Source: Nitrospirillum amazonense | GTDB taxonomy: Bacteria; Pseudomonadota; Alphaproteobacteria; Azospirillales; Azospirillaceae | Length of the DNA: 64,000 bases | Reading direction: 5' to 3' | Assembly (NCBI RefSeq): GCF_007828035.1 | Contig: NZ_VITV01000001.1 | Span: forward strand, 888,502-952,501 | Shown: positions 18,538-27,764 of the stretch, piece by piece | How positions within the stretch are numbered: position 1 is the first letter of the stretch | How the letters are laid out: each line of letters opens with the position of its first letter | Notes under the pieces: model-generated | Told to the model about the DNA's origin: nothing | What the model saw: only the letters and a program-made list of their open reading frames with translations | The model's database searches: none | Position numbers and translations under genes: made by a program

Positions 18538-19962
18538 TCAAACCACCCGCACATTCTTGAACTGCCAGGCGTCCTCGCGGTCCAGATCCTCGGGGAACAG
18601 GGCTTCGCGGCCGTCCAGGGGGGTCCAGTCGGTGTAGACGCCGACCACGGGCCCCAGGTAGGGCGTGGCGATCTCCATGACCCGCTCAAACGAGACCTCG
18701 TCGGCCTCGACGGGGCCCTGGGTGGGGTTCTCCAGGGCCCAGACCATGCCGCCCAGGACGGTGGCGCAGACCTGCAGGCTGGTGGCGTTGTTGTAGGGCA
18801 CCAGCTCGCGCGCCTCCGCCACGGTCAGCTGCGAGCCGTACCAGTAGGCACCTTTCTCGTGGCCGCACAGCAGCACGCCAAGCTCATCGATGCCGTCGAC
18901 GATCTCGGTCATCAGCAGGCGCTGCCGCTCCTGCTGCACATAGCCCTTGCCCACGAATTCGTGGATCGAGGTGATGGCGTCGTCGCAGGGGTGATAGGCG
19001 TAGTGGCAGGTCGGGCGATAGGCCACGCTGCCGTCCTCGTTCCGCGCCGTGAAATAGTCGGCGATGGAAATGGCCTCGTTGTGCGTGACCAGGAAGCCGT
19101 GGAAGGGGCCTTCCATCGGCGTCCAGGTGCGCACCTTGGTGCTGATGCCCGGGCGGTTCAGGAAGATGGCCGCCTGGCTGCCGAAGTCGTGGCGCTGGCC
19201 GTCGGCGGGGAAGTGGCGCTCATGCGTGCCCCAGCCCAGCTCCGCCGGCTGGCAGCCTTCGCTGACGAAGCCGTCGATAGACCAGGTGTTGACGAACTCG
19301 CCCCGCTCGCGCGGGCGGTCGGCCACCTGGGTGTCGCGCTCGGCCACGTGCACGGTCTTGATGCCCAGGCGCTGGGCAAGGCGGGCCCAGCCGTCGCGTG
19401 TGGTGGGCACGGCCACGTCCAGGCCGTTGTCCTCGGCGATGTTCAGCAGCGCCTGCTTCATGAAGTGCGACACCAGCCCCGGGTTGGCGCCGTGGGTCAG
19501 CACGGCGGTGGGGCCGCCGGGGTAGCGGGTCTTCAGCTCCAGCGCCGCTTCGCGCAGGGCGTAGTTGCTGCGCAGCGACGGCGACAGGCTGGGGTCGGTA
19601 TAGCCGCCCACCCAGGGTTCGATGCAGGTGTCGAGGTAGAAGGCGCCGGCCTCCTGGCACAGTTCCACCAGCGCCAGGGAGGAGACGTCGACCGACAGGT
19701 TCAGGACGAAGTCGCCCTTGCGCAGCAGCGGCACCAGGATGTCGCGGTGGTTGTCGCGGGTCAGGGGGCGGATCTGGAAATCCACCTGGTAGTGGGCCGC
19801 CTCGTCCCGGCCGCGCGCGTCGGCCGTGATGATGGTGATGCGGTCGGCGGTGATGTCCAGGTGCCGCAGCACCAGGGGAAGCACGCCTTGGCCGATACTG
19901 CCGAAACCGATGATATAAAGTCGCCCGGGGATGGCGGCATGTTTCACGGAATGGGACATCAT
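18538..19962 (-). CDS. hss: Homospermidine synthase
   Basis: 474 residues from ATG 19962 (or 19959); GGAGAG lies 5-8 bp upstream, favouring these over TTG 19983. The Rossmann nucleotide motif IIGFGSIGQGVLPLV is at residues 17-31. The length matches the alphaproteobacterial enzyme, which uses NAD as a prosthetic redox carrier to couple two putrescines into homospermidine with release of ammonia. Conserved blocks LDTCIEPWVGGYTD, TVLTHGANPGLVSHF and NNATSLQVCATVLGG are present. It is 113 bp downstream of the ornithine decarboxylase gene on the same strand: consecutive polyamine steps, probably one transcript. Confidence 0.95.
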   Translation of the reverse strand: MMSHSVKHAAIPGRLYIIGFGSIGQGVLPLVLRHLDITADRITIITADARGRDEAAHYQVDFQIRPLTRDNHRDILVPLLRKGDFVLNLSVDVSSLALVELCQEAGAFYLDTCIEPWVGGYTDPSLSPSLRSNYALREAALELKTRYPGGPTAVLTHGANPGLVSHFMKQALLNIAEDNGLDVAVPTTRDGWARLAQRLGIKTVHVAERDTQVADRPRERGEFVNTWSIDGFVSEGCQPAELGWGTHERHFPADGQRHDFGSQAAIFLNRPGISTKVRTWTPMEGPFHGFLVTHNEAISIADYFTARNEDGSVAYRPTCHYAYHPCDDAITSIHEFVGKGYVQQERQRLLMTEIVDGIDELGVLLCGHEKGAYWYGSQLTVAEARELVPYNNATSLQVCATVLGGMVWALENPTQGPVEADEVSFERVMEIATPYLGPVVGVYTDWTPLDGREALFPEDLDREDAWQFKNVRVV

Positions 19963-20075
19963 AAACTCTCCGGGCTTTACCAACGGTTGACCGACCGTCT
20001 GTTGCTGTCGCGAATTCGCCGGCGTTCCTTCACGGGCGCCGGCCCCTCTGTTGAATTAAGAGCGCCGTGTTTGCC

Positions 20076-21431
20076 TCAAGCGATGCGGCGACGCAATATG
20101 CCGTATCGCGAATTCCGCCGAACCGGGGCGGAGACCAGGCCTGCGGTCGCCACCAGCGGGGCGTCGCGGACCTCCACCAGGCGGGCCTGGTCGAAGCCGT
20201 TGAAGGCCGTGCGCAAGGCGGCGCCGTAGGCGCCCAGCTGACCGATCTCGATCCAGTCGCCCTCGCGGATGTCCGCGGGCAGCAGGAAGGGACCGCGCAT
20301 ATAGTCGGCGCTGTCGCAGGTGGGACCCCAGAAGCTGAACTCCTGCAGCGCCTCGGCCTGCGTCGGGCGAATCAGGCGCACGGGAAACCGCATGCCCAAG
20401 GCGCCGGCGTCGGCCAGGCTGCCGTACGCGCCGTCATTGATGAAAAGCTCCGAACCACGGCGGCGTTCCACCTGGACGACGACCGAGGCGCCGGTGGCGA
20501 CCAGGGCGCGGCCCGGCTCGCACCACACCTGCACGTTCGGCGCCAGATCCATGGCCACCAGGCCGTCGCGGATGGCGGCCATATAGTCGGCCAGCGGGGG
20601 CGGGTCCATGTCGGGGTAGCGGGCGGGGAACCCGCCCCCCACGTCCACCACGTCGATGGCGACGCCGGCGGCCTTCACCACGGCGTCGGCAATGGCCAGC
20701 GCGCGGGTGTAGGCCTGCGGGTCCATGCACTGGGAACCGACGTGGAAGCAGACGCCCACGCGCATGGCCAGCGGCCGGGCGCCGCGCAGCAGGGCCACCG
20801 CCTCGTCGAAGGCGGCGCCGAACTTGGCCGACAGGTCGTAGGCGGCCTGGCCCTTGGGCATGCCCAGCCGAATCATCAGGCCCAGGCCCGCCGCCACGGG
20901 GTCCAGGCGGGCGTCCACGCCGTCGGCACCGGTCACACCCTCGGCGACCACCTCGACGATCTTGGCCAGTTCATCGGCCGAATCGAGCGAGAAGTCGCGC
21001 ACCGACTGCTCGAAATAGGCGGACCGGATGGCGGCGCGGTTCTTCACCGGGTGCATGTAGTGCACGGCGGCCGACGGATACATCTGGCGGGCCAGGCGGA
21101 TCTCGGCGGGGGAGGCGCAGTCGAAATGGCGCAGGCCGCCTTCGGTCAGGGCGCGCAGCATGGTGGGGTCGGGGTTGCACTTCACCGCGTACATGACGGT
21201 GCCGCGCTCGCCGTCGCCCAGCGCCTGCTCCACCGCGTCATGGAAGGCGGCGATGAACTCGCGCGCGTTGGCGGCCACCTGACGCGGACGCAGGCAGTGC
21301 ATCGGCTCCGCCGGCGCCAGGCTGGCGACCAGGCTGTCCACGGTGGGGGCGGGCGCCGTAACGGCGGAGGGACGGGACTGCGCGCGCACGCGGCGCAGGG
21401 GGGAAACGGCGGAACGGAAACGATAGGCCAT
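20076..21431 (-). CDS. Ornithine decarboxylase (fold-type III PLP decarboxylase)
   Basis: 451 residues. K84 in MYAVKCNPD binds PLP; VGSQCMDPQAY, DVGGGFPARYPD and WCEPGRALVA are the cofactor-phosphate blocks; FWGPTCDSADYM contains the catalytic Cys of the neighbouring subunit. It converts ornithine to putrescine. A lysine/ornithine dual enzyme cannot be excluded. About 40 N-terminal residues, rich in Arg and Ala, precede the barrel and are unusual. It is followed by homospermidine synthase, which uses its product. The upstream 533 bp carry no gene and may hold leader regulation. Confidence 0.9.
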   Translation of the reverse strand: MAYRFRSAVSPLRRVRAQSRPSAVTAPAPTVDSLVASLAPAEPMHCLRPRQVAANAREFIAAFHDAVEQALGDGERGTVMYAVKCNPDPTMLRALTEGGLRHFDCASPAEIRLARQMYPSAAVHYMHPVKNRAAIRSAYFEQSVRDFSLDSADELAKIVEVVAEGVTGADGVDARLDPVAAGLGLMIRLGMPKGQAAYDLSAKFGAAFDEAVALLRGARPLAMRVGVCFHVGSQCMDPQAYTRALAIADAVVKAAGVAIDVVDVGGGFPARYPDMDPPPLADYMAAIRDGLVAMDLAPNVQVWCEPGRALVATGASVVVQVERRRGSELFINDGAYGSLADAGALGMRFPVRLIRPTQAEALQEFSFWGPTCDSADYMRGPFLLPADIREGDWIEIGQLGAYGAALRTAFNGFDQARLVEVRDAPLVATAGLVSAPVRRNSRYGILRRRIA

Positions 21432-21964
21432 AGCAATACCCCTGTCCGGCTCGGTCGTCGCCCTCAGGCGTACGGGGAGCCGGCTTCATTCGGCTGAACC
21501 AGGGACCGCGCGGGGAAACGGGCATGGCGGTGGCGCCAGGGGCCGTTCAACGTCAGCGATCGGTGGGAAGGGGAATGATCTGGTCTAGCGCCGTGATTGC
21601 CGGGCCATCGGGTCGATCCGTCGACCTTAAGACCTCAAAGCGTCAACAGACGCGTCAGGACCAGAAGGGGCTTACCGCTTCACCGCCCGTTTTATGGTGG
21701 AAAGCATGATGTTGGTTCCCTCTCAAGGCCCGGCCCAGTCACTTCGGCCGGATCTGCTTAAAAAGGACGCCTAACGTCGTTGCTTAACCATCCAAGGGTT
21801 CGGGCCATGTTCGATGACCGGAACCCAGGGGCCAGTGGCACGTGCGGGTGCGTCGCGAACTCTGTATTTAGGCGATTTGTCGCCCCAAGCAAACTTAAAT
21901 TTTTGAAGGTGCGCTTCCCGCTCATCGCAAGGCTGAGTAAGGAACCTGTTAAGCAGGGCCGGAC
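21432..21964. other. Gene-poor region upstream of ornithine decarboxylase
   Basis: 533 bp without a convincing gene. It must contain the decarboxylase promoter and leader, and receives transcription end-on from the glycosyltransferase. A small stem GGCGA-TTTG-TCGCC (21871-21884) and an AT-rich stretch near 21890-21910 are visible. Alphaproteobacterial ornithine decarboxylase genes can carry a structured leader (speF motif); I cannot confirm it by eye. Confidence 0.4.
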
Positions 21965-22984
21965 TCAGGTGGCGCCGCCGTCCGCCTGGCCTTTGGACGC
22001 CGTCTTGGCCTGGGCCATCCAGGCCAGCAGGGCCACGACGGTGATGGGCGCCATCACCACCCAGCTGGGGTCGGTGAACGACAGGATCGCGCTGGCGGCC
22101 AGGGCGGCATTGGCGGCCAGGATCGCCAGGGCCACCAGGTCGTGCCGGCCCAGGCGGCGCACGGCCTGCTGGTAGAAGTGCTGGCGGTGGGCCCGCCACA
22201 CCGGTTCCCGCCGCCACAGGCGCTTGGCCAGGGTCAGGGTGGCGTCGCTGAGATAGTATAGCGGCAGGATCAGGGCCGGCAGCCACAGGCCGTCGCCTGC
22301 CGCGCGCAGCAGCAGCCAGCCGGACAGGAAGCCCAGGGGCACGCTGCCGACGTCACCCAGGAAGACGCGGGCAGGGTGCCAGTTCCAGGCGATGAAGCCC
22401 AGCGCCACGCCGGCCAGGGCCAGGGCGTAGGAACTCATGAACCCCATCAGTCCGGCGGCGAAGTAGGCGGCGGCCAGGCCTAAGCCCAGGCACAGGGTTT
22501 CCACCGCGCTGATGCCGTCGATGCCGTCCATGAAATTGAACAGGTTGACGAACCACACCCAGGCCAAGCCGGCCACGAAGCGGTCCAGCCAATGCGGCAG
22601 CCAGCCCTGGAACACCAGGGCTTCCGACGGCAGGGCCGACAGGCCCACGGCCACGGCCAGCACCTGGGCCAGCAGGCGCCAGCCGGGCGGCACGCCGCCC
22701 AGATCGTCAGCCCAGGAAATGACAGCCAGGGCCAGCGCGGCGGCAATGGTGGGCCACAGCGTGTCCATATCCCCCGCCACCAGGCCGGTGACGGCCCAGG
22801 CGCCCAGCAGGGCCGGCACGACCCCCAGCCCGCCGCCGCGCGGCGTGGGCAGGGTGTGGCTGGAGCGCTCGTTGGGCTGATCCATGACTTGGCGCCGTTT
22901 CAGCCACCAGGTGGCCGCCCCCACCAGGCCAAGCGCCAGCAGGAAGGGCAGGAACAGGCAGAGGAAGGGGGTCAGGATGGACAT
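21965..22984 (-). CDS. Polyprenyl-phosphate sugar-1-phosphate transferase (MraY/WecA-like family 4)
   Basis: 339 residues and about ten membrane helices. Family motifs: QPNERSSHTLPTPRGGGLG after the first helix, the metal-binding Asp pair SWADDLGG, the cytosolic loop NLFNFMDGIDGISAVE, the FLGDVGSVPLGFL loop, and a basic WRAHRQHFYQQAVRRLGR near the end. The enzyme moves a sugar-1-phosphate from a UDP-sugar to undecaprenyl phosphate, starting O-antigen, capsule or exopolysaccharide synthesis. It stands alone with no other glycan genes around, so the product is unknown. MraY is excluded by the isolated context and motif details. Confidence 0.9.
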   Translation of the reverse strand: MSILTPFLCLFLPFLLALGLVGAATWWLKRRQVMDQPNERSSHTLPTPRGGGLGVVPALLGAWAVTGLVAGDMDTLWPTIAAALALAVISWADDLGGVPPGWRLLAQVLAVAVGLSALPSEALVFQGWLPHWLDRFVAGLAWVWFVNLFNFMDGIDGISAVETLCLGLGLAAAYFAAGLMGFMSSYALALAGVALGFIAWNWHPARVFLGDVGSVPLGFLSGWLLLRAAGDGLWLPALILPLYYLSDATLTLAKRLWRREPVWRAHRQHFYQQAVRRLGRHDLVALAILAANAALAASAILSFTDPSWVVMAPITVVALLAWMAQAKTASKGQADGGAT

Positions 22985-23059
22985 GGGCCCCTCTTGTAAG
23001 CGACTCGGGGTGGCTTCACAAGGCCGGGCGCGGTCGACGTCCCGTGATGCGGCCAGGGG

Positions 23060-23566
23060 TCACGGCGCCTTGCGCCACACTGAATAGGCCACGGTGCCGT
23101 CGCCCGAGGCGCTGGCCGGCACGCCATAGCTCAGCAGCCCGCCGTCGTAGGTGTAGTCGCGCACCTGCCGCTTGCCCTCCCAATTGGGGAATGACGCCGC
23201 CTGCACGTCGAACACCAGCTGGTGATGCGCCCGGTCGATCTGGACGGTGCCGAAGTGGGTGCTGGAGCCCAGGACGGCCTGCCGATACTCCTCCGCCGTG
23301 CCCTGGGTCTTCACGCCGCTGGCGAAGGCGGGCCGGCCCACCCGGAAGATCTGCATGTTGTAGCGGCCGGCCGAGTCGACGGTCAGCAGGCCCAGCGGGT
23401 GCTCGCCATAGTTGGTCGTCCGGCTGCCGTCGGCATGGATCTCATACGCCGCGTCCATCACCCAGGTGCCCTCCAGCGAAATCAGGTCGGTGGCGCGGGC
23501 GGCGGTGGATGCGCCGAGGACGGCCAGCATGGCCAGGGCGGACAGCCCCTTGTTGAAACGCGTCAT
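23060..23566 (-). CDS. Lipocalin-like domain secreted protein
   Basis: 168 residues from ATG 23566, with GGGAGG upstream; the longer frame to 23629 lacks a ribosome site. A signal peptide (MTRFNKGLSALAMLAVLGAS, cleaved near ARA) precedes a lipocalin-like beta-barrel domain: SLEGTWVMDAAYEIHADGS, then HPLGLLTVDSAGRYNMQIF. Such proteins bind small hydrophobic ligands or have unknown roles. It is transcribed divergently from the CGNR zinc-finger gene 88 bp away, and an exact inverted repeat in the shared promoter suggests that regulator controls it. Confidence 0.8.
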   Translation of the reverse strand: MTRFNKGLSALAMLAVLGASTAARATDLISLEGTWVMDAAYEIHADGSRTTNYGEHPLGLLTVDSAGRYNMQIFRVGRPAFASGVKTQGTAEEYRQAVLGSSTHFGTVQIDRAHHQLVFDVQAASFPNWEGKRQVRDYTYDGGLLSYGVPASASGDGTVAYSVWRKAP

Positions 23567-23584
23567 CGCTTTCCCTCCCTCTCG

Positions 23585-23655
23585 TGTAACCGGTTCATCG
23601 GGTTTCAATGACGTGATGGTTGCCCCCAATCTTGAAACCTGTCAATACGGTTACA
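23585..23655. promoter_or_regulatory. Divergent promoter with inverted TGTAACCG / CGGTTACA sites
   Basis: TGTAACCG (23585-23592, part of the palindromic core AACCGGTT at 23588-23595) and its exact complement CGGTTACA (23648-23655) lie in the shared region, about 20 bp from the lipocalin start and touching the CGNR start. A good candidate operator pair for the CGNR regulator. Confidence 0.45.
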
Positions 23656-24242
23656 TGAGACAGAACGACCTTATGGCAGAGGAGCGTGACGGCTTCCGCT
23701 TCCGGGGCGGCTGCCCCGCCATCGATCTGCCGGCCACCTTGCAGGCGCGGCTGAAGCCCGCGCCGCGCGAACTGCTGGCGGTGCCGGAGGACGTGCGGCG
23801 CTGGATGGTGGCGGCTGGCCTGACCGACACGGCACCGCCGGCGGACGAGGGGGATTTGGCGCTGGCCCGGCGCCTGCGCGAGGCCATTTACGATCTGGCC
23901 GTCCATCGGCATGGCGGCAGCGGCCCACCCAACGGCAGCGTCGATTCGGCGCTGGATGTCCTGAATCAGGTGGCCGCCCTGCCGGCGGCGACACCTGCCC
24001 TCTCCCAGTCTGGGAACGTGCGCCTCTCGGGCCCCATGACGGCCTTCATCGCCACGGTGGCGCGCGACGCGGTGCACCTGTTCGGCAGCGGGGCACCCAT
24101 CCGGCAATGCCAATCGCCTGCCTGTACCCTGTTCTTCGTCGACACCTCCCGTGCCGGCGACCGCCGCTGGTGCTCCATGAAAGGCTGCGGCACCAAGGCC
24201 AAGGTGGCGGAGTTCCGCCGGCGCAAGCGCGAGGGGGCTTGA
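23655..24242 (+). CDS. CGNR zinc-finger (ABATE-type) putative regulator
   Basis: 195 residues from ATG 23655; ATG 23673 is an alternative and neither has a strong ribosome site. An N-terminal stress/ligand-type domain (GGCPAIDLPATLQARL...) leads to a C-terminal zinc-finger: CQSPACTLFFVDTSRAGDRR, then WCSMKGCGTKAKVAEFRRR. Four cysteines are spaced as in the CGNR family, but the name-giving CGN is CGT here. These proteins are likely DNA-binding regulators. Divergent arrangement and the inverted repeat between them suggest regulation of the lipocalin-like gene. Confidence 0.82.
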   Translation: MRQNDLMAEERDGFRFRGGCPAIDLPATLQARLKPAPRELLAVPEDVRRWMVAAGLTDTAPPADEGDLALARRLREAIYDLAVHRHGGSGPPNGSVDSALDVLNQVAALPAATPALSQSGNVRLSGPMTAFIATVARDAVHLFGSGAPIRQCQSPACTLFFVDTSRAGDRRWCSMKGCGTKAKVAEFRRRKREGA

Positions 24243-24252
24243 TAAAGGCAAT

Positions 24253-24281
24253 CGGGCCGGGGACTGGTCGCCCCCGGCCCG
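24253..24281. terminator. Bidirectional terminator hairpin between CGNR gene and phaC
   Basis: Perfect 10-bp stem CGGGCCGGGG / CCCCGGCCCG (24253-24262 with 24272-24281) around a 9-nt loop, centred between two convergent genes. No strong T-run on either side. Confidence 0.6.
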
Positions 24282-24288
24282 CTCACGC

Positions 24289-26832
24289 TTACTCCACCAC
24301 CCGCACCTTCACATAACTGCCGGGGGCGTCCTCGATGGGCTTCAGCTTGCCGTCGCCCGGCGTGCGGGCCGGCACCTGCGGGCCGGCGTATTGCTTCAGC
24401 CAGTCGGCGTAGACGGGCCACCAGCTGCCCGGTACCTGGGTGGTGCCTGCCAGCCAGTCGTCGGGCGAGGCCGGCAGCGCGTCGTTCAGGAAGTGGCTGT
24501 ACTTGTTGGCCGCCGGCGGGTTGACCACGCCGGCGATATGGCCGGAGGCCGCCAGCACGAACTTCACCGGCCCGCCATAAAGCTGGGTGGCGGCGTAGGT
24601 GCTTTTCCACGGCGCGATGTGGTCCTCGCGGGTGGACAGCATGAAGGTGGGCGTCTTGATGGTGCGCAGGTCGATGGGCACGCCCTTCAGGGTGATGCCG
24701 CCCGGCCGGACCAGCAGGTTCTTCTGGTACATGTTGCGCAGGTAGAAGCTGTGCATGGCCGGCGGCATGCGGGTGCTGTCGGAATTCCAATACAGCAGGT
24801 CGAAGGGGAAGGGGTCCTTGCCCAGCAGGTAGTTGTTGACCACGAAGGACCAGATCAGGTCGTTCGAGCGCAGCATGTTGAAGGTGGTGGCCATGGACTG
24901 GCCATCCAGGTAGCCCCGGCTTTTCATGCGGGACTCCAGCGCGCCCAGCTGCTCCTCGTCGATGAACACCGACAGTTCGCCCACGTCGGTGAAATCGGTC
25001 AGGGTCACCAGGTACATGGCGCTCTTGATGCGCGCGTCCTTCTTGGCCGCCATATAGGCCAGCGTGCCCGACAGCAGGGTGCCGCCGATGCAATAGCCGA
25101 TGGCGTTCACTCCCTCCTCGCCGGTGGCGTCCTTGATGGCGTCCAGGGCGGCCAGCGGCCCCTCGACCATGTAGTCCTCGAAATCCTTGGCGGCCAGCTT
25201 CTCATTGGGATTGACCCAGGAGATGACGAAGACGGTGTGGCCCTGCTCCGTCAGCCAGCGGATGAGCGAATTGGCCGGCTTCAGGTCCAGGATGTAGAAT
25301 TTGTTGATCCAGGGCGGGATGATCAGCAGCGGCGTCTTGTGCACCGTTTCCGTCAGCGGCGCGTACTGGATCAGCTGCATCAGCTCGTTCTGGAAGACCA
25401 CCTTGCCCGGGGTGACGGCGATGTTGCGCCCCACCTCGAACGCCGCATAGTCGGTCATGGAGATGGCCAGCTGGCCCCGTCCGCGTTCCAGATCGCTCAG
25501 CAGGTTCTCCAGGCCCTTCAGAAGGTTGTCGCCGCCCGTCTCCAGCGTGACGCGCAGCACCTCGGGATTGGTCAGGGGGAAGTTGCTGGGCGACAGCGCG
25601 TCCACGAACTGGCGGGTGAAGAAATCCACCTTCTTGGCGGTCTTGCCCTCCAGCCCCTCTACCCCGCGCACGGCGGTCTGCACGTACTTGGCGGTCAGCA
25701 GATAGGACTGCTTGATGAAGTCGAAGACGGCGCTCTCCTCCCAGGACTTGTCCTTGAAGCGCTTGTCCTCCTTGGCCGGGCTGATGACGGGCTCCGCCTC
25801 CTCCCCCATCAGGCGTTGGGCCGTGCGCTGCCAAAGGGCCAGATAGTCCTGCCACAGGCCCAGTTGCGCCTCGATCAGGCGGTTGGGGTCGGCCATCAGC
25901 CGGGCCGTCATCTCCATGAAGGCGCCGCCCAGGTTGAACGGATCCAGGTTGGACAGGTTGGCCGGCAGGCTGCTGAAGGGTGCGGCGATGGACATGGGGT
26001 CGGCGGCGGCGGTGCCGTCGGCCGGCGTCTGCGCCTGGCGGGCCACGAAATCGGCCACCAGCCGCTGCGCCTGCTCCGCGATGCGGTTCATGGCCAGCGT
26101 CATTTCCACCGGGTCGGGCAGACGGACCTCGCCATTGGACCCATCCTTGGCGGTATCCTTGGCCACCGGCTTGGCCGCCGCCTTGGGGGCCTCGGCAGCA
26201 GATGCTTCGGTCTTGGGTACCTCGGCCTTCGGCGCCGGGGCCGGCATGAAGGGGGGCGGCTTCGGCGCGTCCAGCGCGGCGGCGGCCGGCATCACCACGC
26301 TGGGTGGCAAGGGGGCGGCCTTGCGGCGCGGGGCCTTGGCGGCCACGGCCGGGGCGGCAGCGGCCTTGGCCGGCTTCCCGGCCCCCCGGGCCGCTCCTGG
26401 GGCGGCCTTGGCCTTTTCCGCCGTCACACCGGCAACGGGCACGGGCGCCAACGGTTCCCGCGTCAGGTTCTTATGTGCCTTCAGGTGCGGTGCGCCCGGC
26501 ACCGGCGGAGCGATGGGGGTGGCGCGCACCACTTTCGGCCTTGGCGCGGCGGCGGTCTTCGCGGGCGCCTTGGGCGCCGGGGCGGCTTTGGCTGTGGCGG
26601 ATTTCCCCGCCGTAGCCTTCGCAGGGGCAGCCTTCACCGGCGCGGCCTTGGGGGCGGGCTGGGGCGAGGTCCCACGTGCCTGGGCCTTGGGCGCTGCGGT
26701 CTTCGCGGCGGGCGCCGTCTTCACGGCGGCTTTCGCGGCGGCCTTCGGCTGAGTCGGGGCGGGGGGGACGGTTTCGGGGGCAGTTTTGGAAACACGCGGG
26801 GACCGGGTACGCTTGGGCGGGGTATCGGCCAT
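24289..26832 (-). CDS. phaC: Class I poly(3-hydroxyalkanoate) synthase with long Ala/Lys/Pro N-terminal extension
   Basis: 847 residues, against about 590 for a typical class I enzyme. Residues 1-235 are low-complexity, dominated by Ala, Lys and Pro (KAAAKAAVKTAPAAK-type repeats), like histone H1 or the DNA-binding tail of PhaF-type phasins. The synthase proper starts near 238 (DPVEMTLAMNRIAEQ). The catalytic cysteine C581 sits in the lipase-like box GYCIGG; the Asp is in REDHIAPW and the His in SGHIAGVVNPP. It polymerises 3-hydroxyacyl-CoA into PHA granules. AAGGAA lies about 10 bp before ATG 26832. No phaA/phaB nearby. Confidence 0.95.
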   Translation of the reverse strand: MADTPPKRTRSPRVSKTAPETVPPAPTQPKAAAKAAVKTAPAAKTAAPKAQARGTSPQPAPKAAPVKAAPAKATAGKSATAKAAPAPKAPAKTAAAPRPKVVRATPIAPPVPGAPHLKAHKNLTREPLAPVPVAGVTAEKAKAAPGAARGAGKPAKAAAAPAVAAKAPRRKAAPLPPSVVMPAAAALDAPKPPPFMPAPAPKAEVPKTEASAAEAPKAAAKPVAKDTAKDGSNGEVRLPDPVEMTLAMNRIAEQAQRLVADFVARQAQTPADGTAAADPMSIAAPFSSLPANLSNLDPFNLGGAFMEMTARLMADPNRLIEAQLGLWQDYLALWQRTAQRLMGEEAEPVISPAKEDKRFKDKSWEESAVFDFIKQSYLLTAKYVQTAVRGVEGLEGKTAKKVDFFTRQFVDALSPSNFPLTNPEVLRVTLETGGDNLLKGLENLLSDLERGRGQLAISMTDYAAFEVGRNIAVTPGKVVFQNELMQLIQYAPLTETVHKTPLLIIPPWINKFYILDLKPANSLIRWLTEQGHTVFVISWVNPNEKLAAKDFEDYMVEGPLAALDAIKDATGEEGVNAIGYCIGGTLLSGTLAYMAAKKDARIKSAMYLVTLTDFTDVGELSVFIDEEQLGALESRMKSRGYLDGQSMATTFNMLRSNDLIWSFVVNNYLLGKDPFPFDLLYWNSDSTRMPPAMHSFYLRNMYQKNLLVRPGGITLKGVPIDLRTIKTPTFMLSTREDHIAPWKSTYAATQLYGGPVKFVLAASGHIAGVVNPPAANKYSHFLNDALPASPDDWLAGTTQVPGSWWPVYADWLKQYAGPQVPARTPGDGKLKPIEDAPGSYVKVRVVE

Positions 26833-27122
26833 GCTTTCTTGTTCCTTCGCCTCGATTACCAGGGGAGCTTACCAAGGGGCTATTCTGATGAAGCGGCATC
26901 CGCGCGAGGTGTTCCGCGCGGGTCCGGCGGGGGCGCCCGCCCGCTGCCCGGCCGTTCCGCCGCCGTAAGAAGGCTGGGTTACGGCAGGTCACGGCGCTTG
27001 CGGCCCGTGGGGATTTCATACACGATCCGGCCATGATTTTCACCGACGCTGACGCACGGCCCACGGGTGCAAGCACCCAGGAAGGTCACCCAAACCGTTC
27101 CCGCCCCGCCCTTGGCGCGTCC

Positions 27123-27764
27123 ATGGATGCTGCCGCGGGTGCCTCTGGCGTGCGGGTGCTGGTCGGTCGCGGCCTGCTGGCGTTGGTCCTGGCGGGCGCC
27201 GGGTTGAGCCTAGCGGGATGCGCTGGCCAGCTGGTGCCCCAGGCCTTGTTCCATGATGGCCCCGAGGATCCGGAGCCCATGGCCAATGACGCCAGCAGCA
27301 AGGCCCTGCTGCTGGGTGAGCGGCCCGTGCGCCGCGTGGGGCCGCCGCCCGATGTGTGGCCCAACCTGGCCTCCGTGCCGGAACGACCCAAGGACGTGCC
27401 CGATCCCGCCACCCGGCAAAAGGACATGGACGCCCTGCTGGCGGACCGGACGGCGGCGGGCTCCATCGCCACGGACCTGAACAAGTACCAGGCCTCCCCC
27501 GACCAGCAGTCCGTGCAGCGCGCCACCTCGTCAAACGCGCTGTTCGGCGGATCGTCCGCCGGCGGCCAGGCCGCGCCCAGCCAAAGCAAGATGCCGGTGG
27601 TGCCCAGCGCGCCGCCCGCCGTGCCGGGCCGCGTGCCCGATGCCATCCCCGCCGCCCCCGTTGCCGCCCCCGCCACCGCCCCCGCCCGTGCCGCCACCGG
27701 CGCCGCGGCTAGTCAGGCTGGTGCCCCCGCCGCCAACGGCACCAGCCAGACCCCCCAGAACTAA
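27123..27764 (+). CDS. Putative lipoprotein of unknown function
   Basis: 213 residues from ATG 27123; the frame opens at 27033 but ATG 27123 puts a normal-length signal peptide before the lipobox LSLAGC (lipidated Cys). The mature part has a short conserved-looking segment VWPNLASVPERPKDVPD, seen in other Rhodospirillales lipoproteins, a small helical region (ATRQKDMDALLADRTAAG), then an Ala/Pro-rich disordered tail. Likely anchored in the outer membrane. Divergent from phaC. Function not recognised. Confidence 0.7.
   Translation: MDAAAGASGVRVLVGRGLLALVLAGAGLSLAGCAGQLVPQALFHDGPEDPEPMANDASSKALLLGERPVRRVGPPPDVWPNLASVPERPKDVPDPATRQKDMDALLADRTAAGSIATDLNKYQASPDQQSVQRATSSNALFGGSSAGGQAAPSQSKMPVVPSAPPAVPGRVPDAIPAAPVAAPATAPARAATGAAASQAGAPAANGTSQTPQN

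Noticed and set aside
24391..27036. 881-codon plus-strand frame
   Set aside because: Antisense to phaC, including its Ala/Lys/Pro-rich tail, which reads as Gly/Arg-rich on the other strand.
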